The notes under the pieces were generated by a model, which was given only the letters and a program-made list of their open reading frames with translations, ran no database searches and was not told the DNA's origin. From Pseudomonadota bacterium (GTDB taxonomy: Bacteria > Pseudomonadota > Gammaproteobacteria > Burkholderiales > Rhodocyclaceae), in the NCBI GenBank assembly GCA_018241685.1, contig JAFEDJ010000008.1:1-49140 (forward strand): DNA of 49,140 nucleotides. The letters are read 5' to 3'. The translations under genes and the position numbers were made by a program. Position 1 is the stretch's first letter. Each line of letters starts with the position of its first letter. Positions 43,993-49,140 of the stretch are shown piece after piece.

Positions 43993-45330
43993 ATGTCGGA
44001 GCAACCCATCATTCGTCGGCGCACCCAGAAACTGAATACCATCAGCGAAGAGCGTGTCAATAATCAGAAGACCCAGAGCCAATACCAGCCTTACAAGGAC
44101 GCTGCCTGGGGCTTCATCAACCACTGGTATCCCGCCCTTTTCAGCGATGAGCTCGCGGAAGACCAGGTCCAGGGTGTGCAAATCTGCGGTGTCCCCATCG
44201 TATTGCGCCGGGTGGATGGCAAGGTATATGCACTGAAAGACCAGTGCGTTCACCGTGGCGTGCGCTTCTCCGAAAAGAAAATGTGCTTCGACAAGAAGAC
44301 CATTTCCTGCTGGTACCACGGTTTCACCTTCGACTTGAAGGATGGCAGCCTGACCACCATCGTCGGCAACCCCGACGACAAGCTGATCGGCACCACTGGC
44401 GTGACGACCTATCCGGTGCATGAAGTGGCCGGCATGATCTTCGTCTTCGTGCGCGAGGACGATTATCCGGACTCGGACGTGCCGCCGCTGGAGCACGATC
44501 TGCCCTTCCGCTTCCCGAAGAGCAACGAGCGCTTCCCGCACCCCCTGTGGCCGGACACCCCCAGCCTGCTGGACGAAGGTGCCGTGGCGATGGGCATGCA
44601 CCGTACCGGCTACGGCAACTGGCGCATTGCCATCGAAAACGGCTTCGACAACGCCCACATCCTGGTGCACAAAGACTGCAGCATCGTGCAGGCCATGAAG
44701 TGGGTGCTGCCCCTGGGTATCGTGCCGACTGGCGACGACGCGATCACCGTGGTCGAGGACGAGAACGGCCCGAAGGGCATGATGCAATGGCTCTTCACCG
44801 ACAAGTGGCAGCCCATTCTCGAGAACAAGGAGCTCGGCGTCGAGGTGAAGGGCGTCAATGCGCGTCCCTACCGCACGTCCATCGTGATGCCCGGCGTACT
44901 GATGGTGGAAAACTGGCCGGAAGAGCACGTCGTGCAGTACGAATGGAACGTGCCCATCACCGACGACACCCACGAATACTGGGAAGTGCTGGTCCGTGTG
45001 TGCAAGACACCCGCGGAACTGGAAGAGCACAAGTACCGCTTCGAGCGGGTGTACAAGCCCCTCGCGCTGCACGGCTTCAATGATTGCGATATCTACGCCC
45101 GGGAAGCGATGCAGAACTTCTACGCCGACGGCACCGGCTGGGAAGACGAGCAACTCGTGGCCACCGACTTGTCCCCGATCACCTGGCGCAAGCTGTGTTC
45201 CCGCTGGAACCGCGGTATCGCCAAACCCGGCCGCGGCGTAAACGGCGCGACCAAGACCTCGTCCATTCGCTTCCGCGAGACCGCCGACGGCAAGCCGCCG
45301 CGCTACAAGGTGGACAAGGTGGAGTTCTGA
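43993..45330 (+). CDS. Rieske non-heme iron oxygenase, carbazole 1,9a-dioxygenase (CarAa)-like
   Basis: Terminal ring-hydroxylating oxygenase, 445 residues; GGGAG 7 nt before ATG 43993. Rieske cluster: Cys85-X-His87 and Cys106-X2-His109. Mononuclear iron: His222 and His226 in NWRIAIENGFDNAHILVHKD with Asp219 bridging to the cluster, and Asp366 in GFNDCDIYAREAMQNFYADGTGW. Sequence order and spacing follow CarAa-type oxygenases, including the FxNHWYPALFS opening, and not the naphthalene type. An N-terminal extension of about 30 residues is extra. Carbazole-like angular attack is one option. No small (beta) subunit gene is nearby, fitting a homotrimer. It leads the meta-pathway operon. Confidence 0.9.
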   Translation: MSEQPIIRRRTQKLNTISEERVNNQKTQSQYQPYKDAAWGFINHWYPALFSDELAEDQVQGVQICGVPIVLRRVDGKVYALKDQCVHRGVRFSEKKMCFDKKTISCWYHGFTFDLKDGSLTTIVGNPDDKLIGTTGVTTYPVHEVAGMIFVFVREDDYPDSDVPPLEHDLPFRFPKSNERFPHPLWPDTPSLLDEGAVAMGMHRTGYGNWRIAIENGFDNAHILVHKDCSIVQAMKWVLPLGIVPTGDDAITVVEDENGPKGMMQWLFTDKWQPILENKELGVEVKGVNARPYRTSIVMPGVLMVENWPEEHVVQYEWNVPITDDTHEYWEVLVRVCKTPAELEEHKYRFERVYKPLALHGFNDCDIYAREAMQNFYADGTGWEDEQLVATDLSPITWRKLCSRWNRGIAKPGRGVNGATKTSSIRFRETADGKPPRYKVDKVEF

Positions 45331-45501
45331 GCCCCTCCGTTGCATGTCGGCGCGACGATATCGATCGGCACGCAACGGGCACTCAATCCCATGGCGCCGG
45401 CCGGCGCAGCATCGAGACAGGATTTCGTTCTGTCATGCAGGCGCCGGCCAGTCCCCCGATACGGGCTCAGGGACCCGCATCCCTAAAGGATTTCAGCAAC
45501 T

Positions 45502-46323
45502 ATGCAGCAGAACCCGGAAATCGGTCTTTCCATCGATATCGATGGCGTCAGGACGAACTATCACGATCTGGGCGAAGGCCATCCCGTTCTCATGATCCAC
45601 GGCTCCGGCCCGGGTGTGAGCGGTTTTGTGAACTGGCGCCTGGCAATGCCGGAACTGGCCAAGAGCAGCCGGGTAATCGTGCCCGACATGCTGGGCTTCG
45701 GCTACAGCGCCCGCGCTCCGGAAGGGCAGTATTCGCCGGAGCGCTGGGTTTCCCAGGCGGTGGGGCTGATGGACGCCCTCGGCCTGGAACGTACGGACAT
45801 CGTCGGCAACTCCTTTGGCGGCGCCCTGGCCCTGATGCTGGCCATCCAGCATCCCGAACGCGTCCGACGGCTGGTGCTGATGGGCGCTGCAGGCGTGGAA
45901 TTCGAACTGACACCCGGCCTGGACGCGGTCTGGGGCTATGAGCCGTCGATGGACAACATGCGCCGGATCATGGACATCTTTGCCTTTGACCGCTCGCGCA
46001 TCACCGAGGACATCGTGCGCTCCCGCTACGAGGCCAGCATCCAGCCCGGCGCCCAGGAAGCCTTTTCTGCCATGTTCCCGGCACCACGCCAGCGCTGGGT
46101 CAAGGCGCTCGCCAGTGCCGAGGACGCGATCAAGGCGATTCCCCACGAGACGCTGATCATCCACGGCCGCGAGGACAAGGTGATTCCCCTCACCAACTCA
46201 CTGCGCCTGTGCGAGTTGATCCCCCGCGCTCAGTTGCACGTTTATGGCCACTGCGGCCACTGGACGCAGATTGAACATGCCGGACGTTTCGCACGACTGG
46301 TGCGCGACTTCCTGACCGAATAA
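45502..46323 (+). CDS. DmpD-like 2-hydroxymuconic semialdehyde-type hydrolase
   Basis: Hydrolyses a meta-ring-fission product to 2-hydroxypenta-2,4-dienoate and a carboxylic acid. The 273-residue protein closely resembles DmpD/TodF/CumD: RTNYHDLGEGHPVLMIHGSGPGVS, PDMLGFGYS, MGAAGVEFELTPGLDAVWGY, MFPAPRQRWVKALASAE and CGHWTQIEHA. Triad Ser104 (GNSFGG), Asp225 (GREDKVIP), His253. The Shine-Dalgarno AAAGGA is about 12 nt away, a little far. It lies 170 bp after the Rieske gene and takes the product of the extradiol dioxygenase encoded downstream. Confidence 0.93.
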   Translation: MQQNPEIGLSIDIDGVRTNYHDLGEGHPVLMIHGSGPGVSGFVNWRLAMPELAKSSRVIVPDMLGFGYSARAPEGQYSPERWVSQAVGLMDALGLERTDIVGNSFGGALALMLAIQHPERVRRLVLMGAAGVEFELTPGLDAVWGYEPSMDNMRRIMDIFAFDRSRITEDIVRSRYEASIQPGAQEAFSAMFPAPRQRWVKALASAEDAIKAIPHETLIIHGREDKVIPLTNSLRLCELIPRAQLHVYGHCGHWTQIEHAGRFARLVRDFLTE

Positions 46324-46371
46324 GCCCATTCACGCCCAAGCGCTTAGTGATGGGTGACGAGGAGTTGAACG

Positions 46372-46797
46372 ATGACCGATGACATCAAGGGACGCTGGTA
46401 CATCCAGTCCTGGACGCAAGAGTACGACGATGGACGCGTCGTCCATCCCTTTGGCGAGAAGCTGGAAGGCTTCATCGAATACGGCGACGGAACCATGTTC
46501 TGTCTCGTGACCCGCTCGCCGCGCACGCTCTTCGCCAGCGGCGGCCAGTGGGATGCCAGCGATGCCGACAAGGCTGCCGCCTACAACGAATATCTCTCCT
46601 ACGCGGGCGCCTACTCGCTGGAAGACGATTACGTGACCCACCACGTGGAGCTGGCCATCTTCCCGAACTGGCAGGGAGGCAAGCAACGTCGCAAGATCGT
46701 CCGCGGTGGCAACGGCGAACTCATGCTGGTCGCCCGCCTGGAAGAAGGCACGCCCGAAGCCCGCACGGCCCGGCTGACGTGGCGCCGGACCCGCTGA
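46372..46797 (+). CDS. Lipocalin-like domain protein
   Basis: 141 residues, no signal peptide, small beta-barrel of the lipocalin-like type (KGRWYIQSWTQEYDDGRVVHPFGEKLEGFIEYGDGTMFCLV, and YVTHHVELAIFPNWQGGKQ at the centre). GAGGAG 8 nt before ATG 46372. It sits in the meta operon between the C-C hydrolase and extradiol dioxygenase genes, a usual place for such proteins in some clusters. A small-molecule carrier, isomerase or repair role is possible; no reaction is established. Confidence 0.82.
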   Translation: MTDDIKGRWYIQSWTQEYDDGRVVHPFGEKLEGFIEYGDGTMFCLVTRSPRTLFASGGQWDASDADKAAAYNEYLSYAGAYSLEDDYVTHHVELAIFPNWQGGKQRRKIVRGGNGELMLVARLEEGTPEARTARLTWRRTR

Positions 46798-46809
46798 GGA
46801 GACATGGCG

Positions 46810-47688
46810 ATGAGTCTGGTAAAACGCCTGGCCTACGTGGAAATCGAGGCCTCCGACCTGGAACGCTGGCGCGTCTTCGGCAGCGACGTATTCGGCTGCG
46901 AAGTGGCGGAAGACAGCGGCCCCGACTGCCTGAAACTGCGGATCGACGCCCGCCCATGGCGCATCATGGTGTCCCGCAGCGATAGGAATGACCTCAAGGT
47001 CATTGGACTGGAAGTAGCCGACCGGGCCGGCCTGCAAGAAGTCTGCGCCCGCCTGGAGCAGGCCGGACATCCTTTCCGCATGGCCAGCCGCGACGAATGC
47101 GCCGCCCGCGGCGTCTATGAGATGTGCCTGCTGACCGACCCCTCCGGCATCGACGTGGAAGTCTCCTACGGCAGCCTCCTCCAGCCGCAGCGCCCCTTCT
47201 GCGCCGCGGTGGGCCACGGCGGCTTCGTGACCGGCGAACAGGGTCTGGGTCACCTCATGCTGGTGGTGGACGATCCGCTGCGCGTACAGCAGTTCTATGG
47301 CGAAATCATGGGTTTCGTCACCAGCGACTACGTATCCACCAAGAACTACGGTGGTCTGGCTGGCGACTTCATCTTCATGCGCTGCAATCCACGCCATCAC
47401 ACCCTGGCCTTCGGCCACCTCCCCATTCCCCGCCGCCTCGGACACCTGATGCTGCAGGTCAATCGCATCGACGATGTCGGGCTGACCCTCGACCGGGTCC
47501 ATGCCCACGGCTTCCGCCAGACCCGCTCCATAGGACGCCACGTGAACGACAACATGTTCTCGTTCTACGCAGAGTCACCGTCGAAGCTGCAACTCGAATG
47601 CGGCTGGGGTGGGCTGGAAATGGCCCCCGACGACACCGATGTGAAGCTCTTCGACGTGACCAGCGTCTGGGGACACAAACATCTGTAG
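46810..47688 (+). CDS. Type I (vicinal oxygen chelate) extradiol dioxygenase, BphC/HsaC-like
   Basis: Fe(II) catechol-cleaving enzyme with two VOC modules. ATG 46810 is used because AGGAG lies 8 nt before it and only 2 nt before the in-frame ATG 46804. 292 residues. Metal ligands His148 (GLGHLMLV), His212 (LGHLMLQV) and Glu263 (LQLECGWG) match BphC His146/His210/Glu260. Second-shell His197 (RHHTLAF), His244 and Asp247 are also present. Product goes to the DmpD-like hydrolase upstream. The substrate should be a 3-substituted catechol or 2,3-dihydroxybiphenyl-type compound. Confidence 0.92.
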   Translation: MSLVKRLAYVEIEASDLERWRVFGSDVFGCEVAEDSGPDCLKLRIDARPWRIMVSRSDRNDLKVIGLEVADRAGLQEVCARLEQAGHPFRMASRDECAARGVYEMCLLTDPSGIDVEVSYGSLLQPQRPFCAAVGHGGFVTGEQGLGHLMLVVDDPLRVQQFYGEIMGFVTSDYVSTKNYGGLAGDFIFMRCNPRHHTLAFGHLPIPRRLGHLMLQVNRIDDVGLTLDRVHAHGFRQTRSIGRHVNDNMFSFYAESPSKLQLECGWGGLEMAPDDTDVKLFDVTSVWGHKHL

Positions 47689-47752
47689 GCAGGCCCGAAG
47701 GCCGCTTCCACAAACACGCGCGGGGTCCGGAGAGGCCCCGAAGGAACAAGGC

Positions 47753-48547
47753 ATGCACTCCATCACTGACCAGAAACTCACGGACCACCTGGCCGAAACC
47801 CTCTACGACGCCTTGCGCCAGGGGGTGATGGTCAGTCCTCTTACCGACCGCTACCCTGCCCTGACTATTGAAGACGCCTACGCGATCCAGCAGAAGCTGA
47901 TCGCCCTTCGCCTTCAGGACGGTGAAAAGATCATCGGCAAGAAGATCGGCGTCACGTCCCGCGCCGTGATGGACATGCTGGGCGTCGGTCAGCCCGACTT
48001 CGGTCAGCTGACCGACGCCATGGTCTACAACACCGGCGACCCGATTCCCATCGACACGCTGATCCAGCCCAAGGCCGAAGGAGAAATCGCCTTCGTGCTC
48101 AAGCACGATCTCATGGGGCCCGGCGTCACGGCTGCAGATGTGCTGCGGGCTACCGAAGGCGTGATGGCCTGCTTCGAGATCGTCGACTCACGCATTCGGG
48201 ACTGGAAGATCCGCATTCAGGACACGGTGGCGGACAACGCCTCCTGTGGCGTGCTGGTACTCGGCTCCCGCCTGGTGGATCCCCGCGAACTGGACCTGGT
48301 GAGCTGCGGCATGGTGCTGGAAAAGAACGGCGAAGTAGCCGTAACCGGCGCTGGCGCAGCCACGATGGCCTCGCCAGTGAACGCCGTAGTGTGGCTCGCC
48401 AACACCCTCGGCCGCCTCGGCATTCCGCTGAAAGCGGGCGAAATCATCCTCTCCGGTGCGCTCGGCGCGATGGTGCCCGTCGCTGCCGGGGACAACCTGC
48501 GCCTCACCATCGCCGGCATCGGCGGCTGCTCGGTGCGCTTCGTCTGA
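47753..48547 (+). CDS. 2-Hydroxypenta-2,4-dienoate hydratase (DmpE/MhpD type)
   Basis: Adds water to 2-hydroxypenta-2,4-dienoate giving 4-hydroxy-2-oxovalerate. 264 residues with the metal-ligand pattern Glu109-X-Glu111 in KAEGEIAFVLKHDL and Glu142 in CFEIVDSRIRDW, as in MhpD. Shine-Dalgarno AAGGAA ahead of ATG 47753. Only one such hydratase occurs in the window, so it must serve both the MhpC-like and the DmpD-like hydrolase products. Confidence 0.93.
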   Translation: MHSITDQKLTDHLAETLYDALRQGVMVSPLTDRYPALTIEDAYAIQQKLIALRLQDGEKIIGKKIGVTSRAVMDMLGVGQPDFGQLTDAMVYNTGDPIPIDTLIQPKAEGEIAFVLKHDLMGPGVTAADVLRATEGVMACFEIVDSRIRDWKIRIQDTVADNASCGVLVLGSRLVDPRELDLVSCGMVLEKNGEVAVTGAGAATMASPVNAVVWLANTLGRLGIPLKAGEIILSGALGAMVPVAAGDNLRLTIAGIGGCSVRFV

Positions 48548-48559
48548 CGTGAAGAGTTT

Positions 48560-48619
48560 GCAGCTGCGCGGTTTCCGTCTTCCTCCCTGAACTCCCTGGG
48601 CGGAAGCCGCGCGGTCTGC
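48560..48619 (+). repeat. Large intra-operon hairpin
   Basis: GCGCGGTTTCCG (48566-48577) pairs with CGGAAGCCGCGC (48601-48612) with one G-U, 23-nt loop, extended by GCAG/CTGC. No T tract follows. It lies between the hydratase and aldehyde dehydrogenase genes and could tune mRNA stability or partial readthrough. Confidence 0.5.
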
Positions 48620-48681
48620 ATCCCCAGACAAGAACAGAACACCAGAACGGGAATGCCCGTCACCCAACCGAGAGAAAACCC

Positions 48682-49140
48682 ATGACCAAGAAAATCAAAT
48701 GCGCCCTGATCGGCCCGGGCAACATCGGCACGGACCTGCTGGCCAAGCTGCAGAGGAGCCCCGTGCTGGAGCCGGTGTGGATGGTCGGCATCGACCCGGA
48801 ATCGGACGGCCTGAAGCGCGCCCGTGAGATGGGCCTCAAGACCACTGCCAAGGGCGTGGACGGCCTCCTGCCCCACGTGCTCGCCGATGGCGTGCAGATC
48901 GCCTTCGACGCCACGTCTGCCTACGTGCACGCTGAAAACAGCCGCAAGCTCAACGAACTGGGCGTGCTGATGGTCGACCTGACCCCCGCCGCTATCGGCC
49001 CCTACTGCGTGCCGCCGGTGAACCTCAAGCAGCACGTCGGCCAGCGCGAGATGAACGTCAACATGGTCACCTGTGGCGGCCAGGCGACGATCCCGATGGT
49101 CGCCGCGATCAGCCGCGTGCAGCCGGTGGAGTACGGCGAA
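48682..49140 (+). CDS. Acetaldehyde dehydrogenase (acylating), DmpF/MhpF type, partial
   Basis: The gene is cut by the end of the window; 153 codons are present. It oxidises acetaldehyde from 4-hydroxy-2-oxovalerate aldolase to acetyl-CoA. Nucleotide fold [13 protein letters not shown] (8-20) and catalytic Cys131 in [10 protein letters not shown] match DmpF (Cys132). ATG 48682 is preceded by AGAGAAAACCC. The partner aldolase DmpG/MhpE is expected directly after the window's end. Confidence 0.92.
   Translation, partial: MTKKIKCALIGPGNIGTDLLAKLQRSPVLEPVWMVGIDPESDGLKRAREMGLKTTAKGVDGLLPHVLADGVQIAFDATSAYVHAENSRKLNELGVLMVDLTPAAIGPYCVPPVNLKQHVGQREMNVNMVTCGGQATIPMVAAISRVQPVEYGE

Overview
The window reads as chromosomal DNA of a high-GC betaproteobacterium, most likely Rhodocyclales (Azoarcus/Thauera/Aromatoleum-like). 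The grounds are the gene order zapB-like, zapA, 6S RNA, the cobalamin cluster, an RquA-type rhodoquinone methyltransferase, and aromatic ring-cleavage genes. This assignment is inferred from gene content. No database search was possible. No insertion sequence, integrase or CRISPR array was seen.

Left part (1-22,472), ordinary chromosome: an MFS exporter, a heme-globin diguanylate cyclase of the DosC type, a B12-binding radical SAM protein, a small hypothetical, tRNA-Leu(GAG), a long-chain flavodoxin and a short chemoreceptor-like protein. A THI5/NMT1-type ABC transporter is divergent from a Tsx-like outer-membrane channel. Next come dctA, sfsA, rquA and a cobalamin block: two BtuF-like binding proteins, a hypothetical, cobC, cbiB on the minus strand and cobQ on the plus strand. 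zapB-like, zapA and 6S RNA follow, then a cytochrome c5-type lipoprotein and tRNA-Arg(CCG).

Right part (23,183-49,140), one large catabolic block starting about 0.7 kb past tRNA-Arg. It has five transcription units: (a) an MhpC-like hydrolase (minus); (b) a zinc-type dehydrogenase, a cupin and an MhpB-like class III extradiol dioxygenase (plus); (c) a YCF48-type propeller, an RND/MMPL transporter, DUF1302 and DUF1329 (plus), an envelope transport module; (d) a seven-gene minus-strand operon: [2Fe-2S]/FAD reductase, M20-fold protein, alpha/beta hydrolase, two amidase-signature enzymes, SDR and Asp/Glu-racemase-fold protein; (e) a carbazole-dioxygenase-like Rieske oxygenase, DmpD-like hydrolase, lipocalin-like protein, type I extradiol dioxygenase, DmpE-like hydratase and DmpF-like acetaldehyde dehydrogenase (plus, running off the window). 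An AraC/XylS-type regulator lies between (d) and (e).

The main result of the hunt is that the upstream region of each of the five units carries half-sites resembling the XylS/BenR operator (TGCA-N6-GGNTA). In four units they are clear pairs 20 bp apart, in the orientation of transcription. In unit (b) only one half-site is convincing. All five units may therefore form one regulon under the AraC protein at 42,805. The predicted pathway combines ring dioxygenation, two different meta-cleavage systems feeding one hydratase/aldehyde dehydrogenase route, and an amide-processing operon. Two members of that operon (M20-fold and racemase-fold) have lost the family's catalytic residues. The substrate is unknown; an aromatic compound carrying an amide or N-heterocycle is a reasonable guess.
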